From CAXXOZ01 sp963676435 (lineage in GTDB: Bacteria > Bacillota > Clostridia > Lachnospirales > Lachnospiraceae): DNA of 64,000 nt. Both the position numbers and the translations under genes were made by a program. Below the pieces are notes generated by a model that was not told the origin of the DNA, did not search any database, and saw only the letters and a program-made list of their open reading frames with translations. The stretch is taken from NCBI GenBank assembly GCA_963676435.2, contig CAXXOZ010000009.1:1-64000 (forward strand). The letters run 5' to 3'. Positions 35,326-43,420 of this stretch are shown here, piece by piece. Position 1 is the first letter of the stretch. The number at the start of each line of letters is the position of its first letter.

Positions 35326-36696
35326 TTATCCTAAATACTTTTTGTATTCTTTTATTACTTTTTCCATTGATGTAATTCCTGGAGCACCAAGGGTGGTTCT
35401 TTTTTCAACACATGTCTTTATGCTTATTGCTTCATAAATATCCTCTTCAAAAACAGGAGAAATATTTTTATACTCATCTAAAGACATTTCATCTAAAGAG
35501 ATTTTCTTATCTATACAGAATAAAACCAGCTCTCCGATTATACTATGAGCATCTCTGAAAGGAACACCTTTATTAACAAGATAATCTGCAGCATCTGTAG
35601 CATTTGTAAAGCCTTCTTTAGTGCTTCTAAGCATTTTGTCTTCGTTAAACTTCATAGTAGCAAGCATGCCATTAAATAAAGCAATACAGCCTTTTGTAGT
35701 ATCAATTGCATCAAAAGTTAGCTCTTTATCTTCCTGCATGTCTTTGTTATAAGCTAGTGGAAGAGATTTCATAGTTGTTAGTAAAGACATTAATGAGCCG
35801 TAAACCCTACCTGTTTTACCTCTGACTAATTCAGCAATATCGGGATTTTTTTTCTGTGGCATTATACTGCTTCCTGTACTGTAAGCATCATCTATGTCTA
35901 TGAAACCATATTCATTAGAATTCCAAATGATTATTTCCTCAGAAAATCTACTAAGATGCATCATGATTGTCGACATAGAACTTAGTAATTCTATTAAATA
36001 GTCTCTATCAGAGACAGAATCCATACTATTTAATGTAGGGGCATTAAAATCCAGCAAGCTAGAAGTTAACTCCCTGTCAATTGGATAAGTTGTTCCAGCC
36101 AGGGCACCTGAGCCAAGAGGCGAGTAATTCATTCTTTCAAATATATCTGATAATCTTCCTCTATCTCTCCTAAACATTTCAAAATACGCACCCATGTGAT
36201 GAGCTAAGGTTATTGGTTGAGCCTTTTGTAAATGTGTGAATCCAGGCATATAGGTCTCGACATTTGATTCCATTATCTTAAGAAGAGTATTTAACATTTC
36301 TTTTAATAAAGAGTCAAGTTCCAGTATTTCGGATTTTGTATATAGTTTCATATCAAGGGCTACCTGATCATTTCGGCTTCTTCCTGTATGAAGCTTTTTC
36401 CCAGCATCTCCAATTCTTTCGATAAGAGTTGCTTCTACAAAACTATGTATATCTTCATGTGAATCTGAGATTTCTAGAGATCCATTTTCAATATCTGTTA
36501 AAATACCTTCAAGACCGCTTATAATACTATCTTTTTCTGAACTGTTTATTATACCAGCTTTTTCTAATCCTTTAACATGAGCGATACTGCCTGTTATATC
36601 CTGCTTATAAAATCTTTGATCAAAAGATATTGATGCGTTGAAGTTATGTACCAAAAGATCAGTTTCTTTTGTGAAACGTCCTCCCCATAATTTCAT
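35326..36696 (-). CDS. argH: Argininosuccinate lyase
   Basis: This enzyme splits argininosuccinate into arginine and fumarate, the last step of arginine synthesis. The 456-residue protein shows the N-terminal MKLWGGRFTKETD, HTGRSRNDQVALDMKLY, THLQKAQPITLAHH, LGSGALAGTTYPIDRE and the fumarase/lyase signature GSSIMPQKKNPD. The length is standard. argG is not adjacent, which is somewhat unusual. It lies 49 bases downstream of htpG and has its own promoter inside the htpG 3' end. Confidence 0.95.
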   Translation of the reverse strand: MKLWGGRFTKETDLLVHNFNASISFDQRFYKQDITGSIAHVKGLEKAGIINSSEKDSIISGLEGILTDIENGSLEISDSHEDIHSFVEATLIERIGDAGKKLHTGRSRNDQVALDMKLYTKSEILELDSLLKEMLNTLLKIMESNVETYMPGFTHLQKAQPITLAHHMGAYFEMFRRDRGRLSDIFERMNYSPLGSGALAGTTYPIDRELTSSLLDFNAPTLNSMDSVSDRDYLIELLSSMSTIMMHLSRFSEEIIIWNSNEYGFIDIDDAYSTGSSIMPQKKNPDIAELVRGKTGRVYGSLMSLLTTMKSLPLAYNKDMQEDKELTFDAIDTTKGCIALFNGMLATMKFNEDKMLRSTKEGFTNATDAADYLVNKGVPFRDAHSIIGELVLFCIDKKISLDEMSLDEYKNISPVFEEDIYEAISIKTCVEKRTTLGAPGITSMEKVIKEYKKYLG

Positions 36697-36731
36697 ATGT
36701 GTTCCTCATTTCCTATTTGATTTATTGTACC

Positions 36732-36760
36732 ATTATAACTGTAAATTACTTTGTAAGCAA
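36732..36760 (-). promoter_or_regulatory. Promoter of argH
   Basis: On the minus strand, TTGCTT (36755-36760), a 17-base spacer and a perfect TATAAT (36732-36737). It overlaps the last codons of htpG. I see no obvious ArgR box. Confidence 0.5.
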
Positions 36761-38737
36761 CATCATAATTTCATTACTTCTGGCAATAAATGCTGTCATA
36801 TCTTCTGGAGACAATTGTTTGTAGCTAATCATGGCTAAATCATAAATCTGGTTACAGAATAAATCGGTGTTTTCTGACTCTTTATTATCAAGAACATATT
36901 TAACCAAGTCATTATTAGCATTTAAGATTAGTGTTTCACCAGGTCCAGCACCAAACATATTCATATCCATTCCAGGCATTGAATACATTTTCATCATATC
37001 CTGCATACGTCTACCTTCTTCAGAAGAGGTGATCATCGAAGAAATATTTTTATTTTTTAGTTTTTCAAGTTTGATTTCAAGATTCTCTTTATTTAATGCT
37101 TTTTTGAAAATTTCTGATAAGTCTTTTAATTCGTCTTCGCTAACTTCTCCTTCTTCTTTAAGGTTTCCTGTAACATCTGAATCGATTCGTAAAAATTTTA
37201 CACCTTCATTTTTTTGCTCTAAATGAGTTATAAAAGCAGAATCTATATTATGGGTTAGCATTACTGCATCTATACCTTCTTCTTTGAAAAGGTTTATATA
37301 CTGACTTTGTAAGACTTCATCGGTAACATAAAATACTTTGTCTTTATTATCTTCATTAGCATTTTCTGAGTATTCAGGCAGAGTAATAAATTTATTATCA
37401 AGGTTTTTAAATAAAATATAATCGGTCATTTTTTCACAGAATTTTTCATCTTTTAAGCATCCGAACTTTATAAATGGGCTTAAATCATCCCAGTATGTTT
37501 CATAAGCTTCTTTATCTGTTTTACACATTCCTGATAATTTATCTGCTACTTTTTTTGATATATATTCAGAAATTTTGTTTACAAATCCATCATTTTGTAA
37601 TGCACTTCTTGAAACATTTAAAGGAAGATCTGGACAATCTATTACTCCTTTTAAAAGCATTAAGAATTCAGGAATCACTTCTTTTATATTATCAGCAATA
37701 AACACCTGATTATTATATAGTTTAATGGTTCCTTCTAATGTATCGTATTGTGTATTTAATTTTGGAAAATATAAAATTCCCTTTAGGTTAAATGGATAAT
37801 CCATATTTAAATGTATCCAGAAAAGTGGTTCTTTAAAGTCCATAAAAACTTCACGATAAAATGCCTTATAATCTTCATCTGAACATTCATTAGGATGTTT
37901 TGTCCATAATGGAGCAGGATTGCTTAAAGAAACTGGTCTTTTTACAATTTTTGTTTTTTTAGTTTCAGGTTTAGTTTCAACGGTTTCCTTTTCACCATTT
38001 TCATTTTCAATCTCTTGGGTTTCAGCAGGATATACAACCTCTTCGATAACTGTATCTTTTTCAGTTACTTCATCAGGCTCTATTTCTTCATATTCTTCTT
38101 CTGAATTTGCTACTTCTAGATAAACATTTACAGGAACAAAAGAGCAGTACTTTTTAAGAACTTCTTTTGCTCTATATTCGTTTGCAAACTCAAGACTATT
38201 TTCATTTAAATATAAAGTTATTTCAGTTCCTACTTCTGTTTTTTCGCTGTCACTCATTTCATACTCGGTTCCGCCGTCACATTCCCAGTAAACTGCACTA
38301 GAGCCTTCTTTGTATGATAGTGAGTCTATTGTAACTTTATCGGCTACCATGAAAGCAGAGTAAAAACCAAGACCAAAATGACCAATTATTTGATCATCAT
38401 TTGTTTTATCTTTATAATGCTCTAAGAAAGCTTCAGCGCCAGAAAAAGCAATTTGTGTAATATATTCAATTACTTCATCAGCTGTCATACCGATTCCATT
38501 ATCAATAAATTTTAATGTTTTATTGGTAGAGTCGGCAACTACTCTTATTTTAAATTCGTTATCATCAGGAATTGAATATTCACCCATCATATCTAATTTT
38601 TTCAATTTTGTTATTGCATCACTTCCGTTAGACACAAGTTCTCTAAAGAAAATATCATGGTCTGAATATAACCACTTCTTTATTATAGGAAAAATATTTT
38701 CACTATTAATTGAAAGACTTCCCTGTTGTTTTGTCAT
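36746..38737 (-). CDS. htpG: Molecular chaperone HtpG (Hsp90)
   Basis: This ATP-dependent cytosolic chaperone acts in late protein folding. The N-terminal GHKL ATPase domain has IFFRELVSNGSDAITKL, the DNGIGMTADEV motif, IGHFGLGFYSAFMVADKV and GTEITLYL. The middle domain begins around WTKHPNECSDEDYKAFY, with the catalytic-loop NVSRSALQND, and the C-terminal dimer domain follows. A charged acidic linker of about 40 residues (rich in E, T and K) sits between N and middle domains and is longer than in many bacterial HtpG proteins. I set the start at 38737, 8 bases after AAGGAG. A GTG start at 38746 would overlap that site. A CIRCE operator lies 75 bases upstream. Confidence 0.94.
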   Translation of the reverse strand: MTKQQGSLSINSENIFPIIKKWLYSDHDIFFRELVSNGSDAITKLKKLDMMGEYSIPDDNEFKIRVVADSTNKTLKFIDNGIGMTADEVIEYITQIAFSGAEAFLEHYKDKTNDDQIIGHFGLGFYSAFMVADKVTIDSLSYKEGSSAVYWECDGGTEYEMSDSEKTEVGTEITLYLNENSLEFANEYRAKEVLKKYCSFVPVNVYLEVANSEEEYEEIEPDEVTEKDTVIEEVVYPAETQEIENENGEKETVETKPETKKTKIVKRPVSLSNPAPLWTKHPNECSDEDYKAFYREVFMDFKEPLFWIHLNMDYPFNLKGILYFPKLNTQYDTLEGTIKLYNNQVFIADNIKEVIPEFLMLLKGVIDCPDLPLNVSRSALQNDGFVNKISEYISKKVADKLSGMCKTDKEAYETYWDDLSPFIKFGCLKDEKFCEKMTDYILFKNLDNKFITLPEYSENANEDNKDKVFYVTDEVLQSQYINLFKEEGIDAVMLTHNIDSAFITHLEQKNEGVKFLRIDSDVTGNLKEEGEVSEDELKDLSEIFKKALNKENLEIKLEKLKNKNISSMITSSEEGRRMQDMMKMYSMPGMDMNMFGAGPGETLILNANNDLVKYVLDNKESENTDLFCNQIYDLAMISYKQLSPEDMTAFIARSNEIMMLLTK

Positions 38738-38775
38738 AATAAACACTCCTTTTGTATTTTTTTCGTATAGAAAAT

Positions 38776-38804
38776 ATTTTATTATGTAACACTGTAAAAG
38801 TCAA
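38776..38804 (-). promoter_or_regulatory. htpG promoter P2, downstream of CIRCE
   Basis: On the minus strand, TTGACT (38799-38804), a 17-base spacer and TAAAAT (38776-38781). Five of six bases match consensus in each box. CIRCE ends 8 bases upstream of the -35. Confidence 0.55.
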
Positions 38805-38811
38805 GAAAAAA

Positions 38812-38838
38812 TTAGCACTCAAGATAGTAGAGTGCTAA
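38812..38838. promoter_or_regulatory. CIRCE operator (HrcA-binding site) upstream of htpG
   Basis: TTAGCACTC - 9 bases - GAGTGCTAA, a perfect match to the CIRCE inverted repeat bound by the HrcA repressor. It lies between the DUF5721-like gene and htpG. A second perfect copy precedes hrcA at 51455, so htpG and the dnaK operon should be induced together by heat. Confidence 0.92.
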
Positions 38839-38846
38839 TCAAATTA

Positions 38847-38875
38847 ATTTTAATATTTTTTTAAGTGGCTTTCAA
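38847..38875 (-). promoter_or_regulatory. htpG promoter P1, just upstream of CIRCE
   Basis: On the minus strand, TTGAAA (38870-38875), a 17-base spacer and TAAAAT (38847-38852), inside the 3' end of the preceding gene. CIRCE begins 8 bases after the -10, the same geometry as at hrcA, so HrcA should block this promoter directly. Confidence 0.5.
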
Positions 38876-39287
38876 CTTGTTCATCCCATTCATTTTCAAA
38901 AGTTTTATCCATAGAAAAAGATTTCATTGATGAACCAGTTATGCAGGTTAATACATTGTTTTCAAACTTAACATTTATAAATAAACCATCTATTTGTTCA
39001 TTATCTTCAATTCTCTTCATGAATACAATTTTAAACTTCCAAGGTGTTTTTTTTCCTTTAATTAATTCGTAACATACAGGCTTTATTTCACTCCAGAAAG
39101 ATAGTTCTTTATCTTTTCTTTCCTCTAGTTCTTCGGGTGAAAAAAAGTTTTTATTTATGTGACCATCAATTGTAAATGTATTTGTGGTGGTTATAGACAC
39201 CTCACTTACAAGAAAGTTATCAAATTCGTTTCCGACAAGTAAATCTGACATAAATTTTTTAATATCTTCAATTATAATAGAACGCAT
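38850..39287 (-). CDS. DUF5721-like conserved hypothetical protein
   Basis: This cytoplasmic protein of 145 residues has no function I can name. It resembles a family seen mainly in Lachnospiraceae (DUF5721, from memory). It opens with MRSIIIEDIKKFMSDLL and has SITTTNTFTIDGHINKNFF, a WSEIKPVCYELIKGKKTPWKFKIVF core and an ITGSSMKSFSMDKTFENEWD tail. I set the start at 39287 because GGAGG lies 5 bases upstream. The longer frame from 39350 adds a hydrophobic stretch without a ribosome site. It is upstream of htpG on the same strand. Confidence 0.75.
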   Translation of the reverse strand: MRSIIIEDIKKFMSDLLVGNEFDNFLVSEVSITTTNTFTIDGHINKNFFSPEELEERKDKELSFWSEIKPVCYELIKGKKTPWKFKIVFMKRIEDNEQIDGLFINVKFENNVLTCITGSSMKSFSMDKTFENEWDEQVESHLKKY

Positions 39288-39372
39288 TAATTCCTCCATC
39301 TTTTTATTTACACATATACTATTTATGCAACATATTGTTATAAAAGTCAATAAAAAATTACGACTTATAAGA

Positions 39373-39401
39373 TTGCAAACAAATATTATATAATGTATAA
39401 T
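39373..39401 (+). promoter_or_regulatory. Promoter of the NrnA-like gene
   Basis: TTGCAA (39373-39378), a 17-base spacer and a perfect TATAAT (39396-39401). The leader to the ATG is about 33 bases. The transcript may run on into tRNA-Thr. Confidence 0.6.
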
Positions 39402-39440
39402 CGAATGGAATATTCAGAATATTTTTGAAAGGTATTTAAA

Positions 39441-40421
39441 ATGTTTAATTTAAATGAAATGTTAAAACATATTAATTCAGATGATGTGATTATTAGGTTG
39501 CATAATTTTCCAGACCCAGATGCTATAGCAAGTGCATATGGGCTACAAAGCTTGCTTTATAATATGAATAATATAAAACCAAGGATAATTTATTCAGGCA
39601 AGATAGACAGAGAAAGTACAAATAAAATGATAGCACTTCTTGATATTGAAGTTTTTGAGGTTGATTCAAATCCTGAAATTCATGAAAATACTACAATTAT
39701 TCTAGTTGACTCTCAAAGAGGGAATGCTAATACTGTAGATGTGGATAGTGAGAATGTAATATGTATAGATCATCATCCTGTGTATGGAGAAAATGGCTAT
39801 GCATATAGGGATATAAGACCAGATGTAGGTTCCTGTGCGTCTATAATAGCTGAATATTATTTGGAAAGTGGCTTGAAGATAGATGGAAAGGTTGCGACAG
39901 CACTTTTATATGGTATAAAAATTGATACAGCTAACCTTACAAGAGGTGTTTCAGAATTGGATTTAGATATGTTTTATATGTTATATAAAAAGGCTGATCC
40001 ACATAAACTATCACTCTTAGAATCTAGCAATCTTCAGTTTTCTGATTTGAAAGAATATATGACAACTATTAAAAATATAAAATTACATGGTTCATTAATT
40101 TTTGCAAATACAGGTGATGACTGTCATGAAGCATTAATAGCTATAATTTCAGACTTCACTTTATCAATTAGTGAAGTAGAGTTTTCAATTATATATTCTA
40201 TAAAAGAGGACGGTATAAAAATTTCTACTAGAAGTAAAAATGAAAAGTATGATGCAGGTAAAATAACTAAAGCAGCTTTAGAAGGAATTGGAAGCGGAGG
40301 CGGACATCCTTTTATGGCTGGTGGTTTTGTGCCATTTAACGGTAGCAAAGGTAGTCATAAAGCGTTAATCCATAAAATAGAAAAAGGTTTTTTGAAGTTT
40401 GTGAAACAAGAAATAGTGTAA
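39441..40421 (+). CDS. DHH-family phosphoesterase (NrnA-like)
   Basis: This is a DHH/DHHA1 phosphoesterase of 326 residues, related to NrnA, which degrades short RNAs of 2-5 nucleotides, and 3'-phosphoadenosine 5'-phosphate. The metal-binding motifs are visible: HNFPDPDAIASAYGLQ, the VDSQRG aspartate and IDHHPVYG (the DHH box), with GSCASIIAEYYLESG between domains. The C-terminal DHHA1 substrate motif GSGGGHPFMAGGF is present. Some residues differ from B. subtilis NrnA, so the substrate is an inference. The stop lies 3 bases before a tRNA gene. Confidence 0.87.
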   Translation: MFNLNEMLKHINSDDVIIRLHNFPDPDAIASAYGLQSLLYNMNNIKPRIIYSGKIDRESTNKMIALLDIEVFEVDSNPEIHENTTIILVDSQRGNANTVDVDSENVICIDHHPVYGENGYAYRDIRPDVGSCASIIAEYYLESGLKIDGKVATALLYGIKIDTANLTRGVSELDLDMFYMLYKKADPHKLSLLESSNLQFSDLKEYMTTIKNIKLHGSLIFANTGDDCHEALIAIISDFTLSISEVEFSIIYSIKEDGIKISTRSKNEKYDAGKITKAALEGIGSGGGHPFMAGGFVPFNGSKGSHKALIHKIEKGFLKFVKQEIV

Positions 40422-40424
40422 TCA

Positions 40425-40497
40425 GCTTCCATAGCTCAGCTGGTAGAGCACTTCACTCGTAATGAAGGGGCCGTCGGTTCAAATCCGATTGGGAGCT
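40425..40497 (+). tRNA. tRNA-Thr (anticodon CGT)
   Basis: A full cloverleaf folds in 73 bases. The acceptor stem is GCTTCCA/TGGGAGC with one G-T pair. The D arm is GCTC/GAGC. The anticodon stem CTTCA/TGAAG encloses the loop CTCGTAA with anticodon CGT, which reads ACG (Thr). The T arm is GTCGG/CCGAT with a TTCAAAT loop. The CCA end is not encoded. It starts 3 bases after the NrnA-like gene. Confidence 0.95.
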
Positions 40498-40504
40498 TTA
40501 TGAA

Positions 40505-40540
40505 AATATAATAAATATTCAAATATTATAACAATTTTTT
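40505..40540 (+). terminator. Weak AT-only terminator after tRNA-Thr
   Basis: TATAATA and TATTATA can pair across a loop of about 10 bases and are followed by ACAATTTTTT. The stem has no G-C pair, so this is uncertain. Confidence 0.3.
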
Positions 40541-40558
40541 GATACTTATTTTTTTTTC

Positions 40559-40587
40559 TTGATTAAATACTATAAATAAGATACTAT
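40559..40587 (+). promoter_or_regulatory. Candidate promoter of the folate operon
   Basis: TTGATT (40559-40564), a 17-base spacer and TACTAT (40582-40587). A TATAAT further down (40607-40612) lacks a good -35. No riboswitch-like structure is evident in the 135-base gap. Confidence 0.35.
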
Positions 40588-40632
40588 ATACTTGATTTTA
40601 GCTTTTTATAATAGTACGTACGGAGGTACATA

Positions 40633-41187
40633 ATGGACCATGATAAAATAGTCTCAGGGGTAAAGCTCATTATCGAAGGAATTGGCGAAGATGTAAACAG
40701 AGAAGGGCTACTTGAGACGCCTGAAAGAATTGCCAAAATGTATCAAGAAGTTTTCAGTAGCATTGGAAAAGATGCTAAAGAAATTTTATCAAAAACTTTT
40801 ACAGCAGAAGATAATGAAATGGTAATTGAAAAAGACATTGTATTCTATTCAATGTGCGAACATCATTTTCTACCTTTTTATGGTAAAGCACATATCGCAT
40901 ATATACCTGATGGTAAAGTAGTGGGATTGTCAAAACTTGCCAGAACAGTAGAACTTTATAGTAAAAAGCCACAACTACAGGAAAGACTTACTCATGAAAT
41001 TGCAGATGCTATAATGGAATTTTTAGACACCAAAGGTGTTATGGTTATGATTGAAGCAGAACATATGTGTATGACAATGAGAGGCGTTAAAAAACCTGGA
41101 ACTCAGACAATAACTACAGTTTGTAAAGGTGAATTTAAAGAAGATTTCACATTAAGAAGAGAAGTATTAGACCTATTTAAAAGATAA
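40633..41187 (+). CDS. folE: GTP cyclohydrolase I
   Basis: This zinc enzyme opens the folate pathway, turning GTP into dihydroneopterin triphosphate. The 184-residue protein has the N-terminal helix with NREGLLETPERIAKMY, the active-site SMCEHHFLPFYGKAHIAYIP with zinc-binding Cys and His, VGLSKLARTVELYSKKPQLQERLT, and EAEHMCMTMRGVKKPG. ACGGAGG precedes the ATG. It is the first gene of a four-gene folate operon. Confidence 0.95.
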   Translation: MDHDKIVSGVKLIIEGIGEDVNREGLLETPERIAKMYQEVFSSIGKDAKEILSKTFTAEDNEMVIEKDIVFYSMCEHHFLPFYGKAHIAYIPDGKVVGLSKLARTVELYSKKPQLQERLTHEIADAIMEFLDTKGVMVMIEAEHMCMTMRGVKKPGTQTITTVCKGEFKEDFTLRREVLDLFKR

Positions 41188-41199
41188 TGCAGGTGATAT

Positions 41200-41670
41200 A
41201 TGGAACGTTTAATGTGTGTTTTTGGTGAAGATAAATATACACAGTTTTTGAAAACAATTGAAGAAAAAGAAGTAAATAGAATATTTTGCAGACATGGTCT
41301 GCAGCACAGTTTAGATGTTGCAAGGATTTCTTATATTATAAATCTTGAAGAAGATTTAGGATATTCAAAGGAACTTATTTATGTAACATCTTTTTTGCAT
41401 GATATTGGAAGAGGAAGTCCAAACGAAGATGGAGATCACGAACAAGAGTCATGGGAACTTGCTAAAGAATTAATAGAAAAACTAGACTTTTCTAAGCAGG
41501 AAAAAGAGCTGATAAAACAGGCAATACTAGGACATAGAAAAGAAAATACAGAAAGCTTTTCATCTTTAATATATAGAGGAGATAAACTCTCTAGAAGTTG
41601 CTTTGATTGTGAAGCTGAGCCAGAATGTTACTGGCCGAAGGATAAAAAAAATATGAAAATTAAGTATTAG
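41200..41670 (+). CDS. HD-domain phosphohydrolase of the folate operon
   Basis: This is a small metal-dependent HD protein of 156 residues. The motif pattern is RHGLQHSLDVARISYII, then the HD pair in TSFLHDIGRG, then GDHEQESWELAKELI and LGHRKE, ending with a cysteine-containing CFDCEAEPECYWP. It sits 12 bases after folE and 9 before folP. The folate pathway needs removal of phosphates from dihydroneopterin triphosphate between FolE and FolB, and no Nudix FolQ gene is here. This HD enzyme is therefore a candidate for that step, by position only. Confidence 0.8.
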   Translation: MERLMCVFGEDKYTQFLKTIEEKEVNRIFCRHGLQHSLDVARISYIINLEEDLGYSKELIYVTSFLHDIGRGSPNEDGDHEQESWELAKELIEKLDFSKQEKELIKQAILGHRKENTESFSSLIYRGDKLSRSCFDCEAEPECYWPKDKKNMKIKY

Positions 41671-41679
41671 GGGAATAAA

Positions 41680-42495
41680 ATGGTTATTAATAATAGAGAA
41701 TTTGATTTAAAAAATAATACATATATCATGGGGATATTAAATGTAACTCCAGATTCTTTTTCAGACGGTGGGAAATTTAATTCATTAGAAAGTGCAAAAA
41801 GACAAACAGAGGAAATGCTTGAAAATGGAGCAGATTTAATAGATGTAGGTGGAGAATCTACAAGACCAGGGCACGTTCAAATTTCCGATGGAGAGGAAAT
41901 TGAACGAGTTGTGAAGATGATAGAAATGATTAGAAAAGAGTTTGATGCACCTGTTTCAGTAGATACATATAAAAGTGAAGTTGCAAAGGCAGCAATTGAT
42001 GCAGGAGCGGGGCTTATTAACGACATCTGGGGATGTAAGTACGATAAAAAAATAGCAAAAGTTATTAGTGAAAACAATGTTGCATGTTGCCTTATGCATA
42101 ATAGTGAAAGCAAAGAATATAACAATTTCTTAGAGGATGTTATTAAAGGGTTGAGTGAATCAATAGAAATTGCCATAAAAGCAGGTGTTGATAAAAGCCA
42201 AATCATGATAGATCCAGGTATAGGATTTGCAAAAACATACGAACAAAACCTTGTTATGATAAAAGAATTATCAAAATTAAATCAGCTTGGTTTTCCAATG
42301 TTACTAGGAACATCTAGAAAATCTTGTATAGGTTTAACTCTTGATACTGATGTAAACAATAGAGTAGAAGGAACCCTTGCAACTACTGCATATGGAATGT
42401 TGATGGCAAACGCTTGTTTTTACAGAGTCCACGATGTTAAAGAAAATGCCAGACTTATTAAAATGATTCAGGCTATTAAAAACGCGGAGGTTTAG
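41680..42495 (+). CDS. folP: Dihydropteroate synthase
   Basis: This enzyme joins dihydropterin pyrophosphate to p-aminobenzoate and is the sulfonamide target. The 271-residue TIM barrel shows the two signatures MGILNVTPDSFSDGG and GADLIDVGGESTRPG, then SVDTYKSEVAKAAIDAG, DPGIGFAKT and the C-terminal GTSRKSCIG with RVHDV. The GESTRPG loop looks normal, so no resistance change is obvious. The stop is immediately followed by the folBK start region. Confidence 0.95.
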   Translation: MVINNREFDLKNNTYIMGILNVTPDSFSDGGKFNSLESAKRQTEEMLENGADLIDVGGESTRPGHVQISDGEEIERVVKMIEMIRKEFDAPVSVDTYKSEVAKAAIDAGAGLINDIWGCKYDKKIAKVISENNVACCLMHNSESKEYNNFLEDVIKGLSESIEIAIKAGVDKSQIMIDPGIGFAKTYEQNLVMIKELSKLNQLGFPMLLGTSRKSCIGLTLDTDVNNRVEGTLATTAYGMLMANACFYRVHDVKENARLIKMIQAIKNAEV

Positions 42496-42500
42496 TGATT

Positions 42501-43310
42501 ATGGATAAAATGTATATTAGAAATTTACAGCTGTTTGCAAATCATGGAGTTTTTAAAGCGGAAAAAGAATTGGGACAGCTTTTTGAAATATCGCTTGAAA
42601 TAGATATAGACTTAAAAACAGCAGGTAAATCTGATGATTTAGATGCTTCAGTAAATTATGGATTAGTTTGTCAGAAAACTAGAGAAATATTTACTGAAAA
42701 TACATATGATTTAATTGAAAAAGCTACATTGAACATAGCAGATAAATTATTAGAAGAGTATTCCCTTTTTAAAGGAGTGAAAGTGTTTCTTAAGAAACCT
42801 TGGGCTCCAATAAAAATGCACCTTGAGACAGCAGAAATAATGATAGAAAGAAAATGGAACAGAAGCTTTTTGGGAATCGGTTCTAATATGGGGAATAAAA
42901 AACAAAATATTGAAAAAGCTATAGAATTACTTGAAGATGTAAAAGGTATATGTATTGAAAAAGTATCTAATATGATTGAAACAAAACCTTGGGGCAATGA
43001 AGAACAGGATACATTTTTAAACGGAGCTATTGAAGTGGTTACTTTTCTAGAACCAAAAGAATTATTAGAAGTAATAGGCGGAATTGAATCCAAATTAAAT
43101 AGAGTGAGAGAAGAAAAATGGGGACCTAGAACAATGGATATTGATATTCTTTTATACAATGATATTGTTATGTATGAAGATGATTTGATTATTCCACATC
43201 CATATATGCATATTAGAGACTTTGTATTAGAGCCCTTATCAGAAATAGCTCCATTTTTCATACATCCTGTTTTATCAAAAAACATAAAGGAATTGTCAGA
43301 AAAAAAATAG
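42501..43310 (+). CDS. folBK: Fused dihydroneopterin aldolase / HPPK (FolB-FolK)
   Basis: This is a bifunctional folate enzyme. Residues 1 to about 118 are FolB (MYIRNLQLFANHGVFKAEKELGQLFEI), which splits dihydroneopterin. From about residue 122 it is FolK (FLGIGSNMGNKKQNIEKAIELL, NGAIEVVTFLEP, EEKWGPRTMDIDILLYND, IPHPYMHIRDFVLEPL), which adds pyrophosphate. Such fusions are known in Firmicutes. The ATG at 42501 lies 10 bases after GGAGG. A GTG at 42495 is an alternative but only 4 bases from that site. It ends the folate operon. Confidence 0.92.
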   Translation: MDKMYIRNLQLFANHGVFKAEKELGQLFEISLEIDIDLKTAGKSDDLDASVNYGLVCQKTREIFTENTYDLIEKATLNIADKLLEEYSLFKGVKVFLKKPWAPIKMHLETAEIMIERKWNRSFLGIGSNMGNKKQNIEKAIELLEDVKGICIEKVSNMIETKPWGNEEQDTFLNGAIEVVTFLEPKELLEVIGGIESKLNRVREEKWGPRTMDIDILLYNDIVMYEDDLIIPHPYMHIRDFVLEPLSEIAPFFIHPVLSKNIKELSEKK

Positions 43311-43338
43311 TTGCAATTTTCTAAAAATATGGTATAGT
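43311..43338 (+). promoter_or_regulatory. Promoter of asd
   Basis: TTGCAA (43311-43316), a 16-base spacer and TATAGT (43333-43338), starting one base after the folBK stop. The leader to asd is about 77 bases and contains a terminator-like hairpin. Confidence 0.5.
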
Positions 43339-43356
43339 ATTTATACGAAAAAGACA

Positions 43357-43394
43357 AATGTGCGTCAAGCAAATACACTTGGCGACATTTTTTA
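43357..43394 (+). terminator. Hairpin with T run in the asd leader
   Basis: A stem of about 12 bp with one bulged G (AATGTGCGTCAAG with CTTGGCGACATT) closes an 8-base loop and runs into TTTTTTATT. It could end the folate operon, or, since a promoter lies just upstream, act as a regulated leader terminator for asd. Confidence 0.65.
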
Positions 43395-43420
43395 TTCTAT
43401 TAATAAAAGGAGATGTAAGA

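Noticed and set aside
36867..38789. Plus-strand open frames opposite htpG
   Set aside because: They are antisense shadows of a clearly coding Hsp90 gene and have compositions dominated by Ser, Phe and Leu, as expected for reversed AT-rich coding DNA.
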